Shown: positions 54,086 through 64,000 of the stretch, piece by piece
Numbering within the stretch: the stretch's first letter is position 1
Layout: every line of letters starts with the position of its first letter
Assembly: GCA_012656075.1 (NCBI GenBank)
Contig: JAAKBF010000018.1
Span: forward strand, 496,001 to 560,000
DNA from: Phytophthora hibernalis
Lineage: Eukaryota; Oomycota; Peronosporomycetes; Peronosporales; Peronosporaceae
Direction of reading: 5' to 3'
Length of the DNA: 64,000 bases
The notes under the pieces: generated by a model
The model's input: the letters and a program-made list of their open reading frames with translations, nothing else
Databases searched by the model: none
What the model was told of the DNA's origin: nothing
Position numbers and translations under genes: made by a program

Positions 54086-54397
54086 TCTGTGCTGGGATCT
54101 AGTTACGGGACTGACGTCGCCTTTGGTTGGCGTCGAATGAGAATGAGACGCATGCCTGCACTACCAGAACGAGGTGTTTTGTGGCACACATAAAACCTCG
54201 AAACGAATTTCAACCAATCCGAGTCAGTTACGACGTCTCCACGTCGGATACATTCACTCGAGTATCTGCACCATGACGACGGTAGACGCCACTTAACCCT
54301 GCTTCTTCGCTCTATTAACGCACTGATAATGGTTGTATTGTAGATTTGTATTGGAGGGTTCTGCATCCCTGTGTATGCGCTGCTGCCGTTCGCGCTC

Positions 54398-55523
54398 ATG
54401 CTGCTGCAGAGTTTCTGGGCCTGGTTCCGGAAGAATGTTCTGGGTGTCCAAGACGCCAAGATCCCGGAGAATGTAGGGCTTTACTGCAATATTTGTGGTA
54501 ATTATTGCTATTGTGGCCACTCATGGATACAAAATGTGACTGTAGACTCGAGTGATCCACGTGACGTCGGAGCAGCAGTTCAAGGAGCTTATTAACAAGG
54601 GCAAGACGACCAAGCGTTCGGTGGTCGTGGACTTTACGGCCACGTGGTGCGGCCCGTGTCGCTACATTAGTCCCGTGTACCACGAGCTGAGCGCCAAGTA
54701 CCCGTGCTCAATATTCCTCAAGGTGGACGTGGACGAGTTGAAGACGGTGTCCAGTGGCTGCGGCGTGACGGCCATGCCGACGTTCCAGTTCTTCCGCAGC
54801 GGCGTCAAGTGCGACGAGGTGCGTGGTGCGGACAAGAACGCGCTGGAGGCGGCGATCCAGAAACATTACGTGGAGGTGGAGCTGCCTGAGGATGAGAAAC
54901 CGGTCGTGGTGGAGGCTGTGAGCGAGAGCAGCAAGACCAACGGTGACGAGGGGCTGCGTCAGCGCAAGCCGCAGGTCGTGGCGGTCACGTCGGAGGAGCA
55001 GTGGGAACAGCTCATGCAGCAGAACCAGGAATCGAACAAAGCCGTACGTACCAAATGTGCTACTGGAGAATTCGCTAAAGGAGACAGGATCTTCATACCC
55101 CAATGCCTCGCGGCATTGGGGCAACCTGCGTTGCAGTACTGCGCATTCACACATTGACGATATATGATGCTATTGCAGTTGGTGGTGGACTTCTGGGCCA
55201 CGTGGTGCAAGCCGTGCTTGGAGATCGCTCCGTTCTTCGGGGAGCTGAGTGGTCGGTTCCCCTCAGTAGTATTCGCGCGTGTCGACGTGGACGAACTAGA
55301 GGTAACTTAGTTACGACGGGGTCCTTGCAGTGGTTGGAGACTCCATCCTTCTTCGATTGGGCTAATGATTTTCGTTTGTGGTTTGCAGACCGTGACGGAG
55401 GAGTTTAACGTGGCCTCGCTGCCGAGCTTCAAGATGTTCAAGGGTGGTAAGGTGGTGGACGAGTTGAGCGGAGCCATCAAGAGCGCCCTAGAGAGCATGG
55501 TTGCCAAGCAGGCTTCCAACTGA
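54398..55523 (+). CDS. Two-domain thioredoxin, tandem copy 1
   Basis: Four exons (54398-54472, 54546-55043, 55179-55301, 55389-55523), all phase 0, introns 73, 135 and 87 nt, 276 residues. Domain 1 has [20 protein letters not shown] and the cis-Pro AMPTFQFF; domain 2 has [20 protein letters not shown] and [12 protein letters not shown]. Both keep a CxxC redox pair. The N-terminal 25 residues ([14 protein letters not shown]) form an aromatic helix, not a clear signal peptide. Linker residues about 135-190 are acidic. Intron 2 holds a perfect 10-bp-stem hairpin (55098-55121). Copy 2 follows 0.7 kb downstream. Confidence 0.85.
55098..55121. repeat. Perfect hairpin in thioredoxin intron
   Basis: CCCCAATGCC, loop TCGC, GGCATTGGGG, within intron 2 of thioredoxin copy 1. 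Confidence 0.85.
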
Positions 55524-56216
55524 TGAATTTCGTAGCGACGGTATTCAAGGTAACGACTACGAATTGGCTCACACTTACCAGCTATATGTTGTGTCTGCGC
55601 GTCGTGCGTGTCTCCTTTAGCGAACTATTCGAAATTGAAAGACTGGGGACATTCGTTTTGGCAGAAGTACGAGTGTGCGTGCCACCAGACTATCTGAGAC
55701 TCCGAAGGTCTCTGAAGTAACCAGATTTCTGCTGCTGTCCTACCGGTAGCCTCGCAAACGGCTCACCGGTCCACCAAAGTACAGTGATCTTATGCTATAG
55801 TAGATCAACTAACTCCAATCCGAGCTTGTTGGAGTCCACAACTTCCTCGACAAAGGATCTGCATTGCCCAGAGTGATGCTATCCACGCAAGATCTCCTAG
55901 CCAGGCGACGTTATCTACCGGTACGGTATTCTGGATCGCATCAAGGTCCGCGTGATCGCTACTGTTACGGTAACTAAGTTAGTTGCGCATTCCGGTGCTC
56001 TCGTCGACAGTACCCCAAACAGCAGATACTCTTTCAGGTAGCAGTCACAGCAGCATTGCGCCTTCAATTACTTCAAGTCCAGCCCAGACAATCCCCGCCG
56101 CAATCGCTGGTTCGCATTGCCTCCACAGCGCACCGTTCGCCCATCGTTCTTGGGGTGCCGCACACAAATCCAGTTCGTCGGACGCCAAGGGACAGCAGCT
56201 CTCATTTGCGCTTACG
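55524..56216. other. Spacer between thioredoxin copies
   Basis: No gene supported. Two TACCGGTA palindromes (55741, 55916). Homology between the copies seems confined to the transcribed parts; no obvious duplicate of this spacer is seen upstream of copy 1. Confidence 0.4.
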
Positions 56217-57349
56217 ATGTCGCAGGGCTGCTGGGGCTGGTTCCTTCGCACTGTGCTGGGCCAAAGCGACGAACAGATCCCGGACAATGTGCGTGTCGTG
56301 TCTGCAATGCAGGACAAGTAGACGCTCGGTATCCTGACCCTCTGGTTTCTGTCTGCCTTGCGTGCTTTTCGCCTGTAGAGCCGCGTGATTCACGTGACGT
56401 CGGAGCACCAGTTCAAGGAGCTCCTCAGCAAGGAAAACGCTCGGTGGTCGTGGACTTCTCTGCCAAGTGGTGCGGTCCGTGTCGCTACATCAGCCCTGTA
56501 TTCCATGAACTGAGTACCAAGTACCCGACCACGGTCTTCCTCAAGGTGGACGTGGACGAGCTCAAGACGGTGGCCAGTGGTTATGGCGTCACCACCATGC
56601 CGACGTTCCAGTTCTTCCGTGACGGCGTCAAGTGCGACGAGACGCGCGGTGCAGACAGAAACAGACTGGAGACACGTATCCAGAAGCACTACGAGACTGA
56701 ATCCAACAGCGAAGGTTTGCGTCACCGCAAGCCGCAGGTCGTGACGGTCGCGTCGGAGGAGCAATGGACGCAGCTCATGCAGCAGAACCAGGAATCGAGC
56801 AAAGCGGTACGTACCGGATTTTGGTGTTCGACACAGTACATGTATTCGTTGCTACCGGTACTGGATAGCACCTGACGATGTCTCATGTCATGTGCTTTGG
56901 ATATGTTTTCTGCTGGGCCTGGTGTTTTGACTCGGTTGTTGGTGTGGCAGTTGGTGGTGAGCTTCTGGGCCACGTGGTGCAAGCCTTGTGTGGAGATTGC
57001 TCCGTTTTCGACGAGTTGAGCGGCCGGTTCCCCACAGCTGTGTTCGCCACTGTGGATGTCGACGAACTCGAGGTAAGACAGTCTGGTCGTGGTGCAGGCT
57101 GCACGGTGCAGCCTGCGTAACGTCGTGTCTCTTTGGCACATGGCTGCACTTTGGGAATGATGGTGGTTCGTGATCTAACTGCAACTGTATTGTTGTTGAC
57201 TGCAGACAGAGTTCGAGGTGGCCACGTTGCCGACTTTCAAGGTTTTCAAGCATGACAAGGAAGTGGACGAGCTTAGTGGAGCCATTCGCGGCGCATTGGA
57301 GAGTATGGTGGCTCGACACTCGGTTGGCGCGGTGGCCGCGAGCTGCTGA
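56217..57349 (+). CDS. Two-domain thioredoxin, tandem copy 2
   Basis: Same four-exon plan as copy 1: 56217-56288, 56379-56806, 56951-57072, 57206-57349, introns 90, 144 and 133 nt. It has [30 protein letters not shown] and TLPTFKVFKHDKE. Two one-base losses at runs (near 56432 and 57005) shift exons 2 and 3; exon 3 is 122 nt instead of 123 in copy 1. The N-terminus again is an aromatic helix (QGCWGWFLRTVLGQ). Domain 2 reads VVSFWATWC where copy 1 has VVDFWATWC, so the buried Asp that helps deprotonate the redox Cys is replaced by Ser. Intron 3 holds a perfect 11-bp-stem hairpin (57094-57116). Confidence 0.8.
57094..57116. repeat. Perfect hairpin in thioredoxin copy 2 intron
   Basis: GCAGGCTGCAC, one-base centre, GTGCAGCCTGC, within intron 3 of copy 2. 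Confidence 0.85.
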
Positions 57350-59203
57350 CGTGGTTATTAATATCACGCGCAGACAACCGTGTGCCTCGTGATGTCTCAT
57401 ATATTTCATTTTCGGTCAGGCAAGTTCCCCTTCACTTTTTCACCTGCCTTCAACGTGCACATTTCGATTTTGGCTTTGACGGACCGCCCGGTGGAAAGCC
57501 GATGGCTGCTGGAACGAACAAGCCATCATCTTCGTCTTGTTTTGTGTCTTCTTCAGTTTGGTCCACAATCTGGACCCAGATTGTGGGCACATTTTTCAAA
57601 TATGTTAAGGAGGGGTGAAAGTAATATTATCTCGCTCTGTAAGGCAAATCAATGATACATGTAGCGATGTGTGTGCTGCACGGGTTTCAGCCTAGAACGA
57701 ACCACGGACTCACCTCGCCGGGTTTAGATTTTTGTAGCTTCAATTGGAGAGATCGGAGGTTTCATGACAACCGTCCTCCGTGTCGAGGCAACATTGGCTG
57801 GTGCAGGGCGATTTGCAATGACCGCACAAACGAGCAGACACTCCGGTAAAGCCAAGGCGTGTGTCGGCGCTCTACGCGGTTTATGGCATTGGCCCTCATG
57901 TTTCGCAGCGAGGTAAACACGCCCAAGGGCAATAATCATCGTTATTTGGAGTGCCCATTTTCGCGAGGTGGAGAACCAAATTCCTACATTCAGGGGCTTC
58001 AGACTCGCGATCTAAAAGCTAGTAGACTTGGTGGGTGCTGGCTGGGCTAGCTCAGCGGTGAATTGACAGATATGTTCGCATTCGGTGAAGTGCAAATTGT
58101 CTACAGTTCATCTGCAAGATCTCAGGCACTAGAGCTGGAAATTCTGTACGTGTACATGCTCACGAACGTACCGAAAGTGGATTTGATGATAACAGCGACC
58201 TTACGAAGACGAGTCGTCTTACACGACTAACGAGTGTAGACAATCATCGAGCCAAATCTATTGATTTTCTGGGCTTCCAGCGCTGCTATCCCGAGAAACC
58301 AGCAAAATATCCACGGCTCCTTTTGGGGTTCAAACTTGCCTATTTTGCGATGACCCATTTTGTAATCATTGCGGAGCCCATCTCCTTCCTGCATCAAAGT
58401 CAGCGTTGCTGTTCGTGGTACGGCGAGAGAAGGGCTTCTTCGATGGCTCGAGGACCTCGAGTCAAGGTGTTCTGCGCTCCCCGCACATGCAGCGCTGCAA
58501 AAGCGATGGCCATGGCGCAGCCGACCAGGTCTCGGTATTAAAATAGCAAAACAGCACAGGGTCCGAAGTCCTGCATTGCAGTCTGTAGCCATCTATTCGG
58601 ATCGGAGCAATCGCTTCTTTGCGGCGAGCTACGCTTGAAGCTCAGCTACCGTAAATCAAGCGTGTCACTGGAAGGCGTCCCGCGCTTCTTAGTTGATGGG
58701 TACTTCATGCATGTCAGCTAGCTAAAGATCTTCCTCGTCAGCGTTGGAGATGGCTGCCTTCGCCCCAGCTGCGCCAAATCGCGCGGTGATCTCAGCATAC
58801 GGGGCACTTGCACTCCAATCCACTGGCCGTGGTGGGGCTTTTGTTACTGCGCTGGCATGCGGTGGCGGCCACGCTCTCTTTTTGTGATTATGGCTCGCTT
58901 GATCCCGCAATCGACCAATTCGATGACGGGAAAACCTCGGTTCCGAATAAAGTTGCACAGGTTATGTTGTTCTAAATCCCACTGCTTCCGACGCTATGGC
59001 GCCAGTACACTGTACCACCTCACCACGCGGTATGTATTTTTAGAATTTGGGCCGATGGGTGGGTTGCGCCCGTTCTGGACCTGCTTCTCCGCTCTCACTT
59101 TCTGTTTTTAGCATTAGGAGGCAGCGGCAGGCACCGCTAAGGACCGAGGACAATAAACGGCCTCGTAGCGACCCACACACAGGCCCACACACCACATCCA
59201 GCC
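57350..59203. other. Long spacer, no supported gene
   Basis: Several ORFs of 60-120 codons on both strands lack domains. One 11-bp-stem hairpin lies at 57563-57586 (CCACAATCTGG/CCAGATTGTGG). The minus-strand ORF 58227-58592 and the 58722-58958 ORF have protein-like phrases but no family I recognise; decayed transposon DNA is possible. Confidence 0.35.
59092..59109 (+). promoter_or_regulatory. Initiator-like element before the secreted-protein gene
   Basis: CTCACTTTCTGTTTTTAG about 100 bp upstream of ATG 59204 resembles the oomycete Inr (TCAYTYY) followed by a T-rich flank. Suggestive only. Confidence 0.3.
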
Positions 59204-59827
59204 ATGCAGCTCCTCCGACACCTCGTGCTCCTCGCCGCCACGGCCGTCCTGGCCGTCTCCGCCGCTGACAGCGACGTCCAGAGCGTCTCACAGCCCCGCA
59301 CCCACCTACGCGGCCTCCTGGACAAGCTCGTGAGCAACAACCAGCCCAGTCCTGTGCCTGTGCGGCAGCTCGTGGCCGCCTGGGAGGACGGAGAGCAGGG
59401 CGCGTCCCGGCAGCTACGCCCCATCACGGACAAGATCGTGGGCGGCGAGACGGTCGTGGTGTTCAACGACCGACGCCTCAGTCCCGAAGCCAAGATGGAG
59501 TCAGCTGTCGTGGCCTTCGACGTGCGCTCGAGTGCCAACTGCGTCGTCAGCGTCTGCGGAGAACTCACGAACTGGTACCTGGGCAGCAAGGAGAAGTGCT
59601 TCGATTTGCGCATCGCGCAGAAGTCGGCGGACGAGCTCGAGAACGGACTGATCCGCGGCGTCTCGGCTGCTTATTCCGGGGAACGCCCTGTGGCTGAGAG
59701 TCTGTACCTGAAGTTCGACGAGACCAACTTCATCGACGGCTCCAAGTGCGAGTACGAGATCCTGAACGGCAGCAAGACGGTGCGCGCGCAGGAGGTCGTG
59801 AGCGGCTCGCAGGCGGCCACGGCATAG
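59204..59827 (+). CDS. Secreted protein with RQLR motif
   Basis: A single exon of 207 residues. The first 20 (LLRHLVLLAATAVLAVSA) form a clear signal peptide. An RQLR tetrad sits at residues 69-72, fitting the RxLR pattern of oomycete host-targeted proteins, but it is rather far from the cleavage site and no EER follows (an acidic EDGEQ precedes it). An earlier RTHLRG does not fit the pattern. The rest has four Cys (VVSVCGELTNWYLGSKEKCF and one later) and no recognised domain. Secretion is well supported; effector status is only possible. Confidence 0.7.
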   Translation: MQLLRHLVLLAATAVLAVSAADSDVQSVSQPRTHLRGLLDKLVSNNQPSPVPVRQLVAAWEDGEQGASRQLRPITDKIVGGETVVVFNDRRLSPEAKMESAVVAFDVRSSANCVVSVCGELTNWYLGSKEKCFDLRIAQKSADELENGLIRGVSAAYSGERPVAESLYLKFDETNFIDGSKCEYEILNGSKTVRAQEVVSGSQAATA

Positions 59828-61228
59828 GCCCGCGGCCACGACAGCCTTCTCCGTGTAAAGAGCTGTACAATAGGATAGACACCCCACTAATATTAACTCG
59901 GCACTTTGGCATGCAAGTCTTCCTGCTTGGCTCACGATCAACGCTTTAGTGGGTACAACAGCCGTCGGATCATCCGAGACGGATGTGGGGCTGGCAGAGG
60001 ACACGAATTGGCGCCACGACGCCTCGTCCAGCGTTGCGCCGGTGATTTCGCTGGACCCAAGCGACGGAATTTGGTCACTTTGGGCCACAGTTTCGAGATG
60101 GAGATGGCCGGCGCCTTGCTCACGAACTCCACCCATTCCGAACTCTCCGCGACATATCTTGCGGGCAGATCACAAGAACTCAACTTGAATGTGCCTATCC
60201 ACGTGACAGGCCAACAAACTGAAGCAAGTTGGAGAAGTGTAACGAGGTGGTGGTTTTGCCGCAACGACAATGCTCGGCGGACCAAAGCGAAAAACGGATC
60301 ACTGACACCGGTGCGGTTGCACCAACTTCGAGCTACATGTATCCGACGCTCTGGACGCCATCACATTTCCGTCATTGGTGACACCACGAGTTTTGCAATG
60401 ATTTACACGCGTTGGATGGGTGCACTTCGCCTGAAAAGCTTGACAACTGGCAACACTTGCATCTCGTCTAGGTTCATGTTCGGTTGGCCGAGATGCCGAG
60501 ACGAGAAGACAGTGGAGCTCATTCTGGGGTAACCTGCACGTTTCGACGCGGAGTTACGGCCAGCGACATCCGCCATCTGAATCAGCGACGCTAACTGCTA
60601 ATGGAGCCGCTCCACTACGGTGGCGACGTGTACATGCATTTCCTTTCGGTCGTTTTGGGCGAGCAGTAGCAGCTCGGGCGTTAACAACGGCATTCCGCCG
60701 CGTCGGATGGCCCTGCTCCACCAGTATCAAGTAGCACACTGCGCTCATTTTCATTCGCCAGCCGCTACTGTGCGTATCGCGAACGTGATCGAGCGTCGTG
60801 TCAACTCAAAAACAACACCTCCGGCCATTGCTGCAGTGAAGTCGACAGAATTTGGATTGTAATGCAAGGTGATATATCAGTACATGAAATATTGGTAACG
60901 GTTTACGCTTACTAACGTCAAGTGAATCAAACGAAAACGACTTGGATCCAATGATTTAAGATCGATCTACTACCGTAATTAAAAAGGCCTTCGAAAACCT
61001 ATACTCGTGAAGAACTAATGTTGTCACCAAACAAAAACCCGTCTGAAAAACCTTAACACTAAATCTCTTTGCACTTTAAATACCATTAATCCTTCAAAAT
61101 CCGAAATCGGCGCCTGTACTAACCAAGCCCGTCTTTACTCCAAGTCGCGCACGACACGTTCTTTCAAACTGGCAAAAGGCTGCAGCCTTTGCACATCGCT
61201 ATTTTACATTTTGCCAAGAACCCCAGCC
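59828..61228. other. Spacer, no supported gene
   Basis: ORFs at 59906-60532 (plus) and 59938-60285 (minus) have no recognisable motifs and no intron or start support. From 60880 to 61140 the DNA is AT-rich. Confidence 0.35.
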
Positions 61229-61852
61229 ATGAAGAGCTCCCTGCGTTGCGGCCAGCAGCACGACCGCCTCATCTCGCTAGCACTGCGTTCGCTGCAACTG
61301 GCAACCTGCGTGGTGGCTTTGGCGCTCGTGGCCAGCAGCTTCCGGCCGCAGACGCTGCACTACAACGGCCAGGAGGTGACGGTGTACTACGGCGGACCGG
61401 CCGTGAACTTCGTGCTCGTCGTGTCCTTCGCCGCCTGCCTCTACGACGGTCTCTTCCTGCTACTGGTGTTCACGCTACGTTGCGCTACTATGCCCGCGCC
61501 CTGGAGCTTCGGGGTGGACGCCGTCTTCACTATGCTCTTCATGAGTGCTGGCTGTGCACTGGCTGCTAGTGACTACGTGCGCTACTGCGACGCACTGGAC
61601 GACGTCGTGCACTGTGCACTACTGGCTTCGGGTGCTGCGTTGTGCTTCATGGCCTTTGTGGCTTTTTTACTCAGTGTGGCGTGGGGTGCCTGGATGCGAA
61701 ACACGTGGGTGACGCCCCGCAGGAAAGACCCAATGGGTCAAATGCGTGCTGGACTGCCGAGCGAGGACCCGGTGCTGGGCGACGTGGACGACTTGGAACA
61801 CGCCACGACGTACGCGTCTAGTACATATGTACAGGACGGTTTCCGATCTTGA
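61229..61852 (+). CDS. Four-TM MARVEL-like membrane protein
   Basis: A single exon; ATG 61229 (MKSSLRCG) or the in-frame 61211. Four TM segments are spaced as in MARVEL domains: LQLATCVVALALVASSF, FVLVVSFAACLYDGLFLLLV, VFTMLFMSAGCALAA and CALLASGAALCFMAFVAFLL. The C-terminal 60 residues are hydrophilic with acidic and Tyr residues. MARVEL proteins shape or sort membrane domains. No orthologue can be named. Confidence 0.65.
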   Translation: MKSSLRCGQQHDRLISLALRSLQLATCVVALALVASSFRPQTLHYNGQEVTVYYGGPAVNFVLVVSFAACLYDGLFLLLVFTLRCATMPAPWSFGVDAVFTMLFMSAGCALAASDYVRYCDALDDVVHCALLASGAALCFMAFVAFLLSVAWGAWMRNTWVTPRRKDPMGQMRAGLPSEDPVLGDVDDLEHATTYASSTYVQDGFRS

Positions 61853-62137
61853 GATGAAGTGTAAATATGACCAGCAGACGAGTTAGGAAGCAGCAGCGCT
61901 GCAGGTACCATAATGCCAGTAACAAACAGCTTTCAACATTAGTGCAGGACAAGCACGGGATCTTTACCTCAGACGGAGGTGCTGGATATCGGTAATGGAC
62001 GGCTGTGGTGACGGCGACCTTCTGAAGGCGACGACGATATCTTCATGACGCTTCGATTCAGGTGGCCACCGCTTTGATCTTTGACAAGACTCACTTCGGA
62101 TCTGGACTACAAGAGACTTCAACTGACAATAGTGAAG

Positions 62138-62659
62138 ATGGATCGAAAGGTGCGAGGTGCACAACTGAGGTCGCGACAACGGGCTAAGGTTGTGGGGGTG
62201 GTGCTTGGAGTGGTGATGGTGATCACGTTGGGACTGCTGTCTGTAGTGACCACGTCGTCGGATCTCACGGGTGGCCATGTGACGCGGCATTTGCGGGAAC
62301 TGTTGTTGAACCAAAGCAATCATGGACATGCAGTGACTTTGGAGGCGCAGGGTCTCCAGCCGAACCGAGCTGTGAGTATGGAAGCTCTTGGTCGACACGT
62401 TACGAACACACATCCTGTAGCTGTAGCAATGGAGGCTCAAGGTCGACATGTTACGAACACACACCCTGCAGCGATGGCAATGGAGGCGCAGGTTGTTGAT
62501 GCCCGCATCGTTGGTGTGACTGTCACGATACCACCGACAGCAGCTCCCGATTCGGCCACGCGTTCTCACCCTGCAGCAATGGCAATGGAGGCGAGACTAT
62601 TTCATCAAGAAGCGCACGTCAACGAGAAGCCTTCTTCCAACACTGCGAAGCGAAGCTGA
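62138..62659 (+). CDS. Single-TM protein with degenerate repeats
   Basis: MDRKVRGAQLRSRQRAK precedes one TM segment (VVGVVLGVVMVITLGLLSVV), a signal-anchor layout. The outer part has a repeated unit, MEAQGRHVTNTHPAAMA-like, twice in full (about 62378-62470) and once in part (SHPAAMAMEA). N-glycosylation sites occur (LNQSN). Not recognised. The unit may be a lineage-specific expansion. Confidence 0.5.
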   Translation: MDRKVRGAQLRSRQRAKVVGVVLGVVMVITLGLLSVVTTSSDLTGGHVTRHLRELLLNQSNHGHAVTLEAQGLQPNRAVSMEALGRHVTNTHPVAVAMEAQGRHVTNTHPAAMAMEAQVVDARIVGVTVTIPPTAAPDSATRSHPAAMAMEARLFHQEAHVNEKPSSNTAKRS

Positions 62660-64000
62660 AGAGGTGGTAAAGATCAACAAGGACGCCATGAGAGTTGAAG
62701 ACCCAGGTCGATGCAGAGATATTCATATTCACTACCTAACGTGTGTAGATCATCCTTCAATATTTCTACTTTAAAAGTCAAAACGGTGAGTCAAGAGTCT
62801 TGACTCAATACCACCGCGATGGATAGAACGATGCAGGAGCTAAACACTGAAAATATAGGGATACCGGTAATTTGGACGACAAGCCCAACAACTACCCACG
62901 GCAACTCTTAGTATCGGGGAAGCTGTGCATCGAGAAGGTTTTGGTTTGAATTGTTAACAAGGGTACGGTATCTCTTGCAGCGGTGATACTTGATTTGTAC
63001 ATCACCGCTGGTGAGGCTATTATAGTACCCTAAGCTTAGTGGGGTTTATGCATGAAGAACGACGCAAAATCTTCTGGTAGTTGTTGGTACCACGGTTTTA
63101 CATGAACCCTCGACATGGGTGTTGTTTTGCATGACAACGCACTTCCTACCGGTAAATACTTCGAAGTATCCACATATAGGTTCGAAAATATGATGGTATT
63201 ACCTGTATAAATAGTCGTTCACTTTCAGTGCGATGGATACGCTCCACACTGCGATTCGTCTCGTAAATGATACTTCGAAGTACGTACTTCTATGCAAGTG
63301 GTGTAGTAGTCATCGTGGATGCTACTCAGGATAGAGAAAATTCTACTCGTACTTCAGAAGTACTGAATAATATTGACCAACTCGGACATTATTAGCGGTT
63401 TGCATATTTTATTTGGAGGGCAAACTACATAACAAAACTGCGTAAACAACAACACGAGTTGTATACACTCAAGCATGCATGTTGTATCCAACCTGTTGGA
63501 GAGTGTAACAACGAAATCCCTGTTCATCGAGTTACAGAATCAGCCAAATTTCAAAAATGTCGAGCCAAGTATTTTTCGTGGATAATTCGGCTCCAGCACA
63601 GTCGGTCATAGCACACACACTCGACTGTCTTCCGAATCTCGTCCTCTTTTGTTTGCAATCGGAGTAGGGATTGCAACATCCGGACGCGTATATTCTTCGC
63701 AGCTTAATCAACTAAGTTTTACTGCCTGAAAAAGGCATTTTTGGACCAACTCCAAGTCTCCTCTTCCAGCCGCCACATGCAATTGTTGTGTAAATGTCCT
63801 AAATTGATGTGGCACATGCACTACAAAGGCAAAACGATTGAAATCGCGTATCTGTTGAGAAACCCAAGACCATCCATTGATGTTACTTCAACAGTATGGA
63901 TATCAAGAACGTGATTGATGGAAACGCTCTTTTCCACGGACTGATTGGGTCGGCTTCGTGATACTTTGGCCTACAGGTCAGAGCTCATTCTTCTTTGCAA
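62660..64000. other. AT-rich right end with palindromes, no gene
   Basis: No ORF with recognisable features. Palindromes: GAGTCAAGA-G-TCTTGACTC (62788-62806); CAGCGGTGAT/ATCACCGCTG with a 13-nt loop (62978-63010); ATACTTCGAAGTAT (63156-63169); GAAGTACGTACTTC (63277-63290); GTACTTC-A-GAAGTAC (63349-63363). Confidence 0.5.

Noticed and set aside
57420..57619. ORF after thioredoxin copy 2 (FDFGFDGPPGGKP) as a third gene or alternative 3' exon
   Set aside because: No start, splice site or family match; kept as spacer.
58048..58120. Possible tRNA gene (TAGCTCAGCGG resembles an A box)
   Set aside because: No B box GGTTCGANTCC at the right distance and no cloverleaf pairing could be found.
59308..59325. 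RTHLRG near the N-terminus of the secreted protein as an RxLR
   Set aside because: Spacing is R-x-x-L-R, not R-x-L-R; only RQLR at residues 69-72 fits.
1..64000. CRISPR arrays, bacterial operons, prophage
   Set aside because: No regularly spaced repeats of that kind; spliceosomal introns and eukaryotic gene families show nuclear eukaryotic DNA.

Overview
This window looks like nuclear DNA of an oomycete, most likely a Phytophthora or close relative. The reasons are the mix of hAT, MULE, Ty1/copia, Tc1/mariner and Ngaro (tyrosine-recombinase) transposons, oomycete-type dispersed gene families, very short introns (about 56-144 nt, GT-AG), closely packed housekeeping genes, and an initiator-like GCTCATTTAGCA box just upstream of one ATG. 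Species cannot be fixed from the sequence alone.

The left third (1-20 kb) is transposon-rich. An acidic protein tail enters from the left edge. A MULE transposase and a decayed hAT element follow, the hAT element carrying a nested 0.34 kb MITE with a 9-bp target duplication. Next is a member of an oomycete dispersed gene family, interrupted by a Ty1/copia element (7118 onward). The copia 3' LTR is split: 91 bp lie at 10807-10897 and the other 223 bp lie reversed at 18017-18239, followed by the matching 5-bp target duplication and what looks like the other end of the interrupted gene. This points to a 7.3 kb inversion (10898-18239) that carries a mariner-like transposase and a 4.5 kb Ngaro-type retroelement. 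A gene for an armadillo-repeat protein kinase ends this zone.

From 21.4 to 26.4 kb, two minus-strand paralogues of an oomycete-type multi-pass membrane protein lie in tandem. The second has an internal block of about 187 bp that has been moved and flipped.

From 26.7 to 57.4 kb the window is gene-dense, with conserved single genes on both strands: HIS4-like HisIE (histidine), QCR9 (complex III), RPC9 (Pol III), RBM39 (splicing), UNC45 (myosin chaperone), DYNLT1 (dynein light chain), UBC9 (SUMO E2), proteasome beta-6, TIM17, an NPSN-type SNARE, an ankyrin-SAM protein, a PET100-like protein, RPB8, RAB11, a DUF1764 protein, a full-size PDR/ABCG transporter, TXNDC9, a PDAP1-like protein with a SAP-like tail, and a tandem pair of two-domain thioredoxins. 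The right end (57.4-64 kb) is sparser: a secreted protein with an RQLR motif, a MARVEL-like four-TM protein, a repeat-bearing single-TM protein, and AT-rich intergenic DNA with palindromes.

One caveat matters throughout. At least 20 frame breaks in otherwise well-conserved genes each need exactly one lost base, nearly all at a run of identical bases. Eight of them in the ABC transporter restore a perfect multiple of three. This is the signature of unpolished long-read sequence, so frameshifted genes here should not be called pseudogenes without read support.
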